DNA of 64,000 nt from an uncultured Arsenicibacter sp. (GTDB lineage: Bacteria > Bacteroidota > Bacteroidia > Cytophagales > Spirosomataceae). The translations under genes and the position numbers were made by a program. The stretch is taken from contig NZ_CAMFHL010000004.1 in assembly GCF_945952095.1 (NCBI RefSeq), forward strand, positions 1-64,000. Direction: 5' to 3'. Positions 9,281 through 17,139 of the stretch are shown here, piece by piece; the first letter of the stretch is position 1, and each line of letters begins with the position of its first letter. The notes beneath the pieces are model-generated. The model saw only the letters and a program-made list of their open reading frames with translations, was not told the DNA's origin and ran no database searches.

Positions 9281-10075
9281 TTAAATCCACTTACTGACAA
9301 ACTGATTGAACTGCTCTTTGTACTGGTCGCTGACAGGAATCGTTACCTGCCCGATCTGGATGGAGTTCCGCGTGATGGCCTCAATTTTGTCGAGGGCGAC
9401 GATAAACGAGCGGTGAACGCGCATGAAGCGGGTCGACGGCAGTTTTTCTTCCAGGGCCTTCAGACTCGTCAGCGACAGAATCGGTTTGTGGGTGCCGCCG
9501 TCGCGGTCCTGTTTCAGGTGGACCTTGACGTAATCCTTCAGCCCTTCGATGTACAACACATCGTCGAGCGCCACCCTAACCAGCTGGTACTCAACTTTCA
9601 GGAAAAGATAATCTTCGGCTTTGCGTTCGGTATCGGCGGCCGGCGGCGCCAACGGGGCAGGGGTATTGGCGCGCTGCACTAATTCGGTGTAGTGAAGGGC
9701 TTTGGTAGCGGCCCGCAAAAACTCTTCGTAGTTAAAGGGTTTCAGGAGATAGTCAAGCGCATCGACCTTATAGCCGTCCACCGCAAACTGGTTGAACGCC
9801 GTGGTAAAGATAATGCGCGGACCACGGCCACCGGCCGATGCCCGTTCGATCACCCGGGCCAGTTCGATGCCGGTCAGGTCGGGCATCTGAATGTCCAGAA
9901 AAATTACATCAACGGCCTGCTGCTGAATGGCCTGCAAGGCTTCGACCGCACTCGAATAACGGCCGGTGAGTTTCAGGAAAGGCGTTTTATCAATAAAAGC
10001 AGCGACGAGGCCCAGCGCGAGGGGCTCGTCATCGACCGCGATGCAGTTTAAGACCATGTGTGTATTACCCGACAT
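9281..10075 (-). CDS. LytTR-family response regulator
   Basis: The receiver domain covers about residues 9-130: acidic pocket AVDDEP, and the phospho-acceptor Asp in VIFLDIQMPD (residue 61 from this start). A LytTR DNA-binding domain follows at about 160-262 (EDYLFLKVEYQLVRV, YIEGLKDYVKVHL, RFMRVHRSFIVALDKI). LytTR proteins bind pairs of short direct repeats. The ATG at 10075 overlaps the kinase stop by 11 bp; an internal ATG at 10057 (MVLNCIAVDD) is an equally good start with less overlap. It pairs with the kinase immediately upstream and should control the operon or other surface genes. Confidence 0.94.
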   Translation of the reverse strand: MSGNTHMVLNCIAVDDEPLALGLVAAFIDKTPFLKLTGRYSSAVEALQAIQQQAVDVIFLDIQMPDLTGIELARVIERASAGGRGPRIIFTTAFNQFAVDGYKVDALDYLLKPFNYEEFLRAATKALHYTELVQRANTPAPLAPPAADTERKAEDYLFLKVEYQLVRVALDDVLYIEGLKDYVKVHLKQDRDGGTHKPILSLTSLKALEEKLPSTRFMRVHRSFIVALDKIEAITRNSIQIGQVTIPVSDQYKEQFNQFVSKWI

Positions 10076-11135
10076 TTAAGGACAAATGTACGGCATACTC
10101 GTCATTCGGCGTATGTTCGTTTACACTTAAGGCATACCGCTCCGGATACAGCAGATCCAGCCGGCGGCGGGTGTTGACCAGCCCGATCCCATTGCTCAGC
10201 TCCAGTGACGGGGTCTTTTCGCTGAACAGCGTATTCCGTACTTCAACGTTGATCTTCGGGCCGATCTGCTTGATAATGATCACAATATGGCTCGGCTGGG
10301 TAGCACTTACGCCGTGTTTAAACGCGTTTTCGACAAACGGCAGCAACAGCATTGGTGCAATCGCCACATCGTTTAGCGGCTCAGGTACCTCCAGCGTAAT
10401 TTTTACCTTATCGGTGAGCCGGAGCTGCATCAGCTGGATATAATCCTGAATAAAGTCAATTTCCTTACTGAGAAGCGTCGTGGTGCTCTGGGTTTCGTAG
10501 AGCACATACCGCATCATCCGCGACAACCGGTGCAGCGCCTCGCGGGCATTCTCGATGTCGATCAGGGTCAGCGCATAGATGTTATTCAGGGTATTGAAGA
10601 AGAAATGCGGATTGATCTGGGCCTTCAGAAACGAAAGCTCCGAGCGCGTTTTGTCCTGTTCGAGGGCCTGCCGCAGCTCGGCGTCGTGCTGCCATTTCTG
10701 AACGGCGGTAATACTGGTACTGATACCGAGGATAAATGCCGTCGTCAGAAAGCGGAACATGTCGAACCACTGCTGCCCTTTTTTGGGATATTGCCGGCCT
10801 TTCGGGAAGAAAACCCGCTCCATCAGTTCAGGCAGGTTCAGCCAGCTGTCGAGGGTTTTGACCGATAGCAGCACAAGCGCAATCATCGACAGACAGAAGA
10901 TGATAAACAGGCCGGTGCGTTCGCTGAGCAGCAGTTTCGGGACGGCAAACCCGGTATTAAGGTAATAGATACCCATCCACAAGACAAACAGACAGCCTTG
11001 CCGCACCCAGAACTGAGGCGGAAGGTCAACCTGCCAGGTCAGGGGTTGAAACATCAGCAGGATAAAACCGAATAAGGCCCATCCTAACAAATGGATCAGT
11101 ACAGGAACCGAACTACGTATCGAAAAAGAGGTCAT
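10065..11135 (-). CDS. LytS-type sensor histidine kinase
   Basis: The 356-residue protein has about four membrane segments (near residues 14-30, 45-62, 76-95 and 128-146), a short coiled linker, then a His_kinase domain with the family motif NPHFFFNTLNNIYAL (phospho-acceptor His 177). A GHKL ATPase domain follows, with its N box in PFVENAFKHG (around 266-275) and the GIGLVNTRRRLDLLYP lid region. It has no extracytoplasmic sensor domain beyond short loops, as is usual for this class in Bacteroidota. It is the first gene of the operon that continues through the LytTR regulator to two lipoproteins. Confidence 0.94.
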   Translation of the reverse strand: MTSFSIRSSVPVLIHLLGWALFGFILLMFQPLTWQVDLPPQFWVRQGCLFVLWMGIYYLNTGFAVPKLLLSERTGLFIIFCLSMIALVLLSVKTLDSWLNLPELMERVFFPKGRQYPKKGQQWFDMFRFLTTAFILGISTSITAVQKWQHDAELRQALEQDKTRSELSFLKAQINPHFFFNTLNNIYALTLIDIENAREALHRLSRMMRYVLYETQSTTTLLSKEIDFIQDYIQLMQLRLTDKVKITLEVPEPLNDVAIAPMLLLPFVENAFKHGVSATQPSHIVIIIKQIGPKINVEVRNTLFSEKTPSLELSNGIGLVNTRRRLDLLYPERYALSVNEHTPNDEYAVHLSLNVG

Positions 11136-11710
11136 TATAACGGACTATTATAGCACAATACTACATTACAATTCACAAGCATGCGCAGATAACCTACCGG
11201 CCGGAAGAATCTCCCGACTAACTATCGGATTTTATCTGCTAAAGGCCTCTGCCGGAAGGGCGGCCTTTACGGAAACGGCAAGTCTTCTCACGGTGAGTAA
11301 CGATACCGGTCGCAACGGGACGGTATACTTTGTTCTGATTTTCAGCAGGTAGCGATAGTGGAGGGCAGTCCTGAAACAAGACAGCCTCATTTCAGGGAAA
11401 TGAGGCTGAATCTAACCTTTCTAATCTTATCATGAAACACGCCGACTTGTTCGAGCAGAGTGTTACGGAACAAACTTAACAGATCAATGCAAGTTTCAAA
11501 TCATAAATAGATAAGACTCCCGATTCTCCCGACTAAATCCCCCTTTTTTACCGACGAATCGTCTCTGCGCTGATCTTCAGCATACATAGAACGCTTTGTC
11601 GGTCAAAACGGAGATTTAGTCGACGTTCGCCGGTTTATTATCTATTGTACTTTTTTGATATAATAAGCAATTGTTGTTTTGTATCTGAAATGTGCAATCA
11701 TATCAACTTC
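11136..11710. other. Long intergenic region with repeats and a hairpin, no gene seen
   Basis: This 575-bp gap separates the divergent kinase and TonB receptor genes. I find no convincing coding frame. It contains a 12-bp direct repeat TCTCCCGACTAA at 11210 and 11525, with the core again as GATTTAGTCG in reverse at 11613. It also contains a perfect hairpin at 11382-11408. Its length suggests a long 5' leader, regulatory sites or a small RNA. Confidence 0.5.
11382..11408 (+). terminator. Orphan hairpin inside the intergenic region
   Basis: A perfect 12-bp stem CAGCCTCATTTC/GAAATGAGGCTG with a 3-nt loop sits 303 bp before the TonB receptor ATG, with no annotated gene just upstream. It could end a small RNA, act as an attenuator, or form part of the mRNA leader. 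Confidence 0.4.
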
Positions 11711-14395
11711 ATGAATAAAAAGTTCTATTCTCTGCTTATTACATCAGCCCTGCTGTCGCAGGCATATGCCCAGTTTCCCGGGGGTGGTATGGGGGGAGGA
11801 TTCGGTCGTCCCGGACAAACACAAGGCCAGGGGGATCAGCGAAACCAGAAAACTTTTGTGCCCGGTACTGCCGACGATGATCGTCCGCGCGGTAACGGTA
11901 AATTAGCCGGCCTGCTGATGGATTCAACCAGCAACAAGCCGGTCGAATACGCCACCGTAGCCTTGATGGACAAGAAAACCAGAAAGCCGGTTGACGGAAC
12001 TACGTCTGACGAAAAAGGACGCTTCTCGCTCTCGAAACTGCCGGCCGGTGAATTCTACCTGCAGGTATCGTTTATGGGCTACCAGAACGAAACCATTACT
12101 AATATCACTATCGCTAAAGGGACGGACATCAACGTCGGGATCGTAAAAATGAACCCGGATGTGCGGACGCTGAGCGAGGTAACGGTAACCGGTCAGGCGG
12201 CCGTTATCGAAGAAAAAGTAGACCGGCTGGTGTATAACGCCGATAAGGACATTGCCTCAAAAGGTGGTGATGCAACCGACATCATGCGGAAAGTACCGAT
12301 GCTGACGGTTGACCTTGACGGTAACGTAAGCCTTCGCGGCAGCCAGAACGTGCGGGTGCTGATCAACAACAAGCCATCGACGATTGTGGCCAGCAGCGTA
12401 GCAGACGCGTTGAAGCAGATTCCGGCCGATATGATCAAGTCGGTAGAGGTAATCACCAGCCCGTCGGCGAAATACGATGCGGAAGGCTCTGCCGGTATCA
12501 TCAACATCATTACCAAAAAGAACACCCTGCAGGGCGCAACGCTGAACGTCGATCTGGGCGTGGGTAACCGCGGTGCCAACATGAACGTAAACGGTTCATA
12601 CCGTCAGGGTAAAATGGGCTTTAACCTGGGTGGTTTCGGCCGGGCCAGCTATAACGTAAAAGGTGCGTTTGAAAACACGCAGAGCACGTTCGGCACAAAC
12701 GGCACAACCCGTACCATTCAGATGGCCAACACGAAAAGCAGTGGCATGTTCGGCCACTACCAGCTGGGCTGGGATTATGATATCGACAAGAATACGTCGT
12801 TGTCGGCCAGCCTGCGCTACGGTGTCCGGAACCAGCTGTCTACTCAGGATAACCTGCTGACCCAAACGTTCCTGCCGAAAGCAACAAGTGCCATTCTGTC
12901 GGGCCGCGATGTAGAAACAAAGAACCTGTCAGGAACCCTGGATGCCAACATCAGCTACCAGAAGACTTACAAAACCAATCAGGAACTGAGCGTACTGGGC
13001 TTATACAGCCGTAACAACAACACGAATAACTTCGTGGCCGACCTCCTGAACGGGACGGATATGCAGACGATCATTGCCCGCCAGAAAAACGATAACCTGA
13101 GCTACAATCAGGAATCAACGGTGCAGGTCGATTACCAGACGCCGATCAAGCGTACCCAGTTGCTGGAAATCGGTGGTAAAGGTATTTTCCGCCAGGTCAA
13201 CAGCGATTACGCGTACTATAACGCAACGCCGACCGGCGAGTATATTCTTGACAAAACGCGGCCGGCCAACACGCTGAACTACGACCAGAACGTAACGGCC
13301 GGATACCTGTCCTATACCTATGCCAGCCGCAGCAAATGGACCATCAAGGCCGGCGGACGCTATGAGTATACGTTCATCAACGCGAAGTTTAACAACGAAC
13401 AGGCCGGTGACCTGAGCGATATTCCGGACTACGGTACATTCGTGCCGAGCATTAACCTGTCGAAAGGTATCCGTGGCGGTAAAACTATCAAGGCGTCTTA
13501 TAACCGCCGGTTGCAGCGTCCGGGTATCCAGTTCCTGAACCCGAACGTAAACGCATCGAACCCAACCAACATCAGTGTAGGTAATCCATACCTGTCGCCG
13601 GAACTGACGGATAACTTTGAACTGGGCTTCAGTGGTCAGGTTAAAGCGCTGTACCTGAACGCCACGATGTTTGCCCGTCGTACCGACAACTCGATCACAA
13701 GCGTACGGGATACGCTGACACAGAACATTACAACAGGTGGTGCCACAAGCCTGCAACAGGTGATCCGGACTACCTACCGCAACATCGGTCATGAAGATGC
13801 CTACGGCGTAAACCTCTTCCTGAATGCAACGTTTTTCTCGAAACTGCAGATCGGTGGTGGGGTTGACCTGTACCATACGTTCCTGACCAACAATGGTAGC
13901 GCCATGTACGGTGCGTCGAACTCCGGCTGGGTTGTATCAGGTCGTCTGTTCAGTAACCTGACGCTGAAAAACGGCTGGGGTGTGCAGGCATTCGGTGGTG
14001 CCCGTGGCCGTCAGGTGCAGTTGCAGGGTTATCAGGGCAGCTTTGCATTCTACAACATGGGTGTGCGGAAGGAATTCAAGAGCAAGCGCGGCAGCATCGG
14101 TTTTGCAGCCGAGAACTTCCTGAACTATCCGTTCAAGGTACGTTCGGAGTCGATGTCGCCGATTTTCTCGCAGCAGAGCGTAAACAGCATGTATAACGCC
14201 AACTTCCGGATCACGTTTAATTACCGGCTGGGTAAAATGAGCTTCGACGGCTCAGGTTTTTCACTCGGACGCAGAAAGAAATCAATCAGCAACGACGACG
14301 TGAAGAGCGAAGGCGGTGGCAATGATAACGGTGGTGGTCAGCAGCAGGGCGGCGGTATGCAGCAAGGCGGCGGCGGCGGACGTCCCCGTCAATAA
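11711..14395 (+). CDS. TonB-dependent outer-membrane receptor with CarboxypepD_reg-like domain
   Basis: The ATG at 11711 (MNKKFYSLLITSALLSQAYA, cleavage before QFPGGG) is preferred over the upstream in-frame ATG at 11645. Of its 894 residues, about 60-150 form a carboxypeptidase-regulatory-like fold (LAGLLMDSTSNKPVEYATVAL). A plug follows (LSEVTVTGQAAVIEEKVDRL, SVEVITSPSAKYDAEGSAGI), then an outer-membrane barrel of the OMP_b-brl_3 type. The C-terminus is unusually Gly/Gln-rich (GGGNDNGGGQQQGGGMQQ). There is no SusD partner, which fits the non-SusC class whose ligand is unknown. The gene ends at a clear terminator. Confidence 0.9.
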   Translation: MNKKFYSLLITSALLSQAYAQFPGGGMGGGFGRPGQTQGQGDQRNQKTFVPGTADDDRPRGNGKLAGLLMDSTSNKPVEYATVALMDKKTRKPVDGTTSDEKGRFSLSKLPAGEFYLQVSFMGYQNETITNITIAKGTDINVGIVKMNPDVRTLSEVTVTGQAAVIEEKVDRLVYNADKDIASKGGDATDIMRKVPMLTVDLDGNVSLRGSQNVRVLINNKPSTIVASSVADALKQIPADMIKSVEVITSPSAKYDAEGSAGIINIITKKNTLQGATLNVDLGVGNRGANMNVNGSYRQGKMGFNLGGFGRASYNVKGAFENTQSTFGTNGTTRTIQMANTKSSGMFGHYQLGWDYDIDKNTSLSASLRYGVRNQLSTQDNLLTQTFLPKATSAILSGRDVETKNLSGTLDANISYQKTYKTNQELSVLGLYSRNNNTNNFVADLLNGTDMQTIIARQKNDNLSYNQESTVQVDYQTPIKRTQLLEIGGKGIFRQVNSDYAYYNATPTGEYILDKTRPANTLNYDQNVTAGYLSYTYASRSKWTIKAGGRYEYTFINAKFNNEQAGDLSDIPDYGTFVPSINLSKGIRGGKTIKASYNRRLQRPGIQFLNPNVNASNPTNISVGNPYLSPELTDNFELGFSGQVKALYLNATMFARRTDNSITSVRDTLTQNITTGGATSLQQVIRTTYRNIGHEDAYGVNLFLNATFFSKLQIGGGVDLYHTFLTNNGSAMYGASNSGWVVSGRLFSNLTLKNGWGVQAFGGARGRQVQLQGYQGSFAFYNMGVRKEFKSKRGSIGFAAENFLNYPFKVRSESMSPIFSQQSVNSMYNANFRITFNYRLGKMSFDGSGFSLGRRKKSISNDDVKSEGGGNDNGGGQQQGGGMQQGGGGGRPRQ

Positions 14396-14420
14396 GCAGC
14401 TGTTCTGTTAAAACATCCTT

Positions 14421-14457
14421 AAAAAGCGTTGGCAACCCGAAAAGCCAACGCTTTTTT
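14421..14457 (+). terminator. Rho-independent terminator
   Basis: The arms AAAAAGCGTTGGC (14421-14433) and GCCAACGCTTTTT (14444-14456) pair perfectly over a 10-nt loop and end in a T run, 26 bp after the TonB receptor stop. Confidence 0.88.
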
Positions 14458-14522
14458 ACGTACTTTACCGACAGGAGTGCTATTTTTTCTATAATTTACC
14501 ATACAACTAACCTTATCTTAAC

Positions 14523-15476
14523 ATGCTTAACCGAAGAAATTTTCTGAAGCAGGCCGGCGTAACGGCACTGGGCGGGCTGGCGTTACCAGCACTGGCAGAC
14601 AGCCTGTCGGTAACTGGCTTACTGGCCGAACGGCCGGTTGGCATCCAGCTGTTTACGCTGTTCCGGTTTATGAATGAAGACCCCAAGAGTACGCTGGAAA
14701 AAGTGGCGGCCGCAGGGTATAAGGAAGTCGAATCGGCGTTTAATTCGCGGGGTGGCTATTATGGCTACAACGCGAAAGAGTTTAAGGCTCTGGTCGAGAG
14801 CATGGGCATGAAGTGGCGGGCACACCACGCCGGCGGTGCTCCGTTCCGGCCGCGCCCGACCCCGCCTGCCAGCGGTACAGCCGCCGCCGGTGGTCCCCCG
14901 GCACAGGCACCGCGGATGCCGGCCAACATGCCGCCTATGCTGAACCTGCGCGATAACTACCAGCAACTGGTCGATGAAGCGGGTGAGGGCGGGCTGTCGT
15001 ATCTGGTCTGTTCCAGTACGCCGGTTGGCACCATCGACGACATTAACAAGTCGATTGAGGTATTCCAGAAAACGGGTGAAGCCTGTAAAAAGGCGGGTAT
15101 CGGATTTGCTTACCACAACCATGCAACGGAGTTTGACCCGGTCGACGGCGGCAAAACACCGTATGAACTCATCCTGTCGCAGACCGATAAGGATCTGGTA
15201 AAAATGGAGCTTGATCTGGCCTGGGCCGTGAAAGCCGGTAAAGACCCCGTGGAGTTGTTTAAGGGGCAGCCGGGTCGTTTCCCGCTCTGGCATGTTAAAG
15301 ACATAAAGTCGGATCTGAAAACAATTACCGAAGTCGGCAACGGGGTGGTTGACTTTAAGAAAGCATTTGCCGCCGCAAAAATCGCCGGGTTGAAGTACAT
15401 TTTCGTAGAACAGGACATGGCGCCCGGCGTTGAAAGCATTCAGACCAGCATTACCAATCTGAAAAAGGTACTGTAA
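14523..15476 (+). CDS. Tat-exported sugar phosphate isomerase/epimerase-like protein
   Basis: This 317-residue protein starts with a twin-arginine signal (NRRNFLKQAGVTALGG) and continues as a xylose-isomerase-like TIM barrel. It shows VGIQLFTLF, KEVESAF, FAYHNHATEFDP (metal-site His and Glu), VKMELDLAWAVKAG and LWHVKDIK. Homologues in Bacteroidota are exported and often sit beside DUF1080 and haem proteins in keto-sugar or polyol loci. A Pro/Ala/Gly-rich insertion at about residues 108-140 (RPRPTPPASGTAAAGG) is not part of the usual barrel and may be a flexible loop. It is followed after 26 bp by a haem-binding protein gene, a likely operon partner. The substrate is unknown. Confidence 0.87.
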   Translation: MLNRRNFLKQAGVTALGGLALPALADSLSVTGLLAERPVGIQLFTLFRFMNEDPKSTLEKVAAAGYKEVESAFNSRGGYYGYNAKEFKALVESMGMKWRAHHAGGAPFRPRPTPPASGTAAAGGPPAQAPRMPANMPPMLNLRDNYQQLVDEAGEGGLSYLVCSSTPVGTIDDINKSIEVFQKTGEACKKAGIGFAYHNHATEFDPVDGGKTPYELILSQTDKDLVKMELDLAWAVKAGKDPVELFKGQPGRFPLWHVKDIKSDLKTITEVGNGVVDFKKAFAAAKIAGLKYIFVEQDMAPGVESIQTSITNLKKVL

Positions 15477-15502
15477 TCAGTAAGTTAATCCGCCGTAATT
15501 CT

Positions 15503-15967
15503 ATGAAAAAGCGCATACTGATTGCCGCAGGTGTGTTACTGGTTGCCATTCAGTTTATCCGGCCCGCACGGAACACCGGCAGCGCCGATGGCCCGCAGGA
15601 TATTACGCACGCTGTAGCTGTTCCGGCTCCGGTGCTGACCATGCTGAAAACAGCGTGTTATGACTGCCATTCCAACCAAACGGCGTACCCATGGTATGCT
15701 ACTGTTCAGCCGGTCGGGTTGTGGCTTGGGCATCACGTAGACGAAGGCAAGGAAGAGCTGAATTTTTCGGAATTCGCAACGTATGCCCCGAAGCGTATGG
15801 CGCATAAACTCGAAGAAATTGCGGAAGAGGTAGAAGAGGGCCACATGCCGTTGCCTGCCTACACACTCATTCATACAGATGCAAAGCTGACAGAAGCGCA
15901 GGTATCTGAACTAACTGCCTGGGCTAAAGCGCAGCAGCAACAGGTACAGGCTATTGCCCCATTGTAA
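15503..15967 (+). CDS. Haem-binding domain protein (Haem_bd family)
   Basis: This small (154-residue) protein has an N-terminal membrane or signal segment (ILIAAGVLLVAIQFI) and a single c-type haem motif CYDCH followed by SNQTAYPWYATVQP and HHVDEGKEELNF, the signature of the Haem_bd (DUF4405-independent, PF14376-type) proteins. It should be a periplasmic monohaem electron carrier. It probably forms an operon with the sugar isomerase-like gene, which suggests electron transfer from a sugar-oxidising step; that coupling is inferred from position only. Confidence 0.87.
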   Translation: MKKRILIAAGVLLVAIQFIRPARNTGSADGPQDITHAVAVPAPVLTMLKTACYDCHSNQTAYPWYATVQPVGLWLGHHVDEGKEELNFSEFATYAPKRMAHKLEEIAEEVEEGHMPLPAYTLIHTDAKLTEAQVSELTAWAKAQQQQVQAIAPL

Positions 15968-15992
15968 TTAACTTATATTATTTATTTTCTGC

Positions 15993-16068
15993 TTTCCTCC
16001 CCCTAACCCCCTCCAGCGGGGGAAATCGGGCCCAATTTCCCCCGCTGGAGGGGGTTAGGGGGAGGAAA
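15993..16068. repeat. Perfect 34-bp-arm palindrome between convergent genes
   Basis: The arms 15993-16026 and 16035-16068 are perfect inverted copies (TTTCCTCCCCCTAACCCCCT at the outer left), separated by an 8-nt loop that itself contains GGGCCC. It lies between the stop of the haem-binding gene (+) and the stop of the NUDIX regulator (-), so it can terminate both. Its length and C-rich composition exceed a usual terminator, and similar CCTAACCCCCTCC-type elements recur as dispersed repeats in Bacteroidota. Confidence 0.85.
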
Positions 16069-16106
16069 ATAGTGTAAATTCTAATACACTACTTACCAGC
16101 CATTAG

Positions 16107-16862
16107 TCATTCCCGTTCCAGAAAAGCCGCTGCCCGCTTAGGGTCGAAGCGGTAGAGATAAGGAGCCTTATGGGCGCCCCCCGTCCATTTTTTATCGACC
16201 CGCTCCAGTATTTCCAGGCTCAGCATCTTCCGCTGAAAGTTAGCCCGCAGCATTTTCCGGTCCAGAATCGTCTCATACAACGCCTGTAACTCGCTCATGG
16301 TAAATGTATCGGGCAGGAGGTTGAACGCGACCAGTTTATAATCCAGCATCAGGCGCAGGGTTTCGAGGGCTTTCTCCGTAATATGGTTATGATCCAGAAT
16401 CATCGCCGGAATCTGCTGAATATCAAACCAGTGATAGTCTTCATCGAGCATGCCGGTCGTGAGCACTACCTTCGAAAAGTCAACCAGCGCATAATAGCCG
16501 ACCGACAGAAAACGACCAAGTACCCAGTGGTCATCCGGCAGTTCAATGCCGACCGCCTGCATGGTGTCCCGATGGACCTTCGAAATCGCACGGTCGGCCT
16601 GACCGAAGGTGCAGAACTGTTCGAGGTAAATGTCGTGCAATCCGGTCCGTTCCCGCAGAATTCGCCGCGCCGCCTCATCGATGCCTTCGTCTTTAAAGAC
16701 AAAACCGCCCGGCAGCGACCGCTTATCGGTGTTTTTAAACGTAAGCACTAGTACTTTGAGCTGGTTCTGATGAAATCCGAAGATGACACAGTCGATCGAC
16801 ACGTTCTGAAACAGAGCGTCGCCGTTGTCAAGAAAGTTTTTAAGAGCTTCGTTTGCTTGCAT
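16107..16862 (-). CDS. NUDIX-domain transcriptional regulator (NrtR/AraR-like)
   Basis: The ATG at 16862 (MQANEALKNFLDNG) is chosen because translation upstream of it, to 17033, looks non-coding. The 251-residue product has a NUDIX domain (about 20-160) and a C-terminal winged helix (about 165-245, FTMSELQALYETILDRKM, NFQRKMLSLEILERV). The NUDIX box region (GGFVFKDEGIDEAARRIL then RERTGL) keeps the glycines but lacks the consensus RE and EE pairs needed for magnesium-dependent hydrolysis. It is therefore likely a ligand-sensing regulator, as in the NrtR and Bacteroides AraR families, not an enzyme. It diverges from the sugar-dehydrogenase operon, a likely target. Confidence 0.87.
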   Translation of the reverse strand: MQANEALKNFLDNGDALFQNVSIDCVIFGFHQNQLKVLVLTFKNTDKRSLPGGFVFKDEGIDEAARRILRERTGLHDIYLEQFCTFGQADRAISKVHRDTMQAVGIELPDDHWVLGRFLSVGYYALVDFSKVVLTTGMLDEDYHWFDIQQIPAMILDHNHITEKALETLRLMLDYKLVAFNLLPDTFTMSELQALYETILDRKMLRANFQRKMLSLEILERVDKKWTGGAHKAPYLYRFDPKRAAAFLERE

Positions 16863-16924
16863 GGGGAACCGGACGATGACAAAAAAAGCGCCGTTAGAGC
16901 AGGTTACTGTTAGAAACGTTTGGT

Positions 16925-16941
16925 TGTACAGATTCTGTACA
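16925..16941. promoter_or_regulatory. 17-bp palindrome, likely operator
   Basis: TGTACAGATTCTGTACA is a perfect inverted repeat (8-bp arms around one base). It lies 63 bp before the NUDIX regulator ATG (-) and about 200 bp before the sugar-dehydrogenase gene (+). This is the arrangement of an autoregulated divergent regulator, so it is probably the NUDIX regulator's binding site. Confidence 0.62.
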
Positions 16942-17139
16942 GAACAGCCGGACCGGCGGGTAAAATTAAGGCATTCGGTTATAGAACCAAACGGCCATAC
17001 AAACAGGCGTAACTCCTTCTGCTGTCCTGACATGCGGTAAATACATCAGCCAGAGCAGGATAGGGAGCATACCGGAAAGTAATATAAACTCCTGAAAGTT
17101 TCGTAATTTGTCCTTGATAAATCCTGTATTGATAGTTTT

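Noticed and set aside
16863..17033. Longer N-terminus for the NUDIX regulator
   Set aside because: The extra 57 residues look non-coding and would run over the 17-bp palindrome; the ATG at 16862 opens into the expected domain start.
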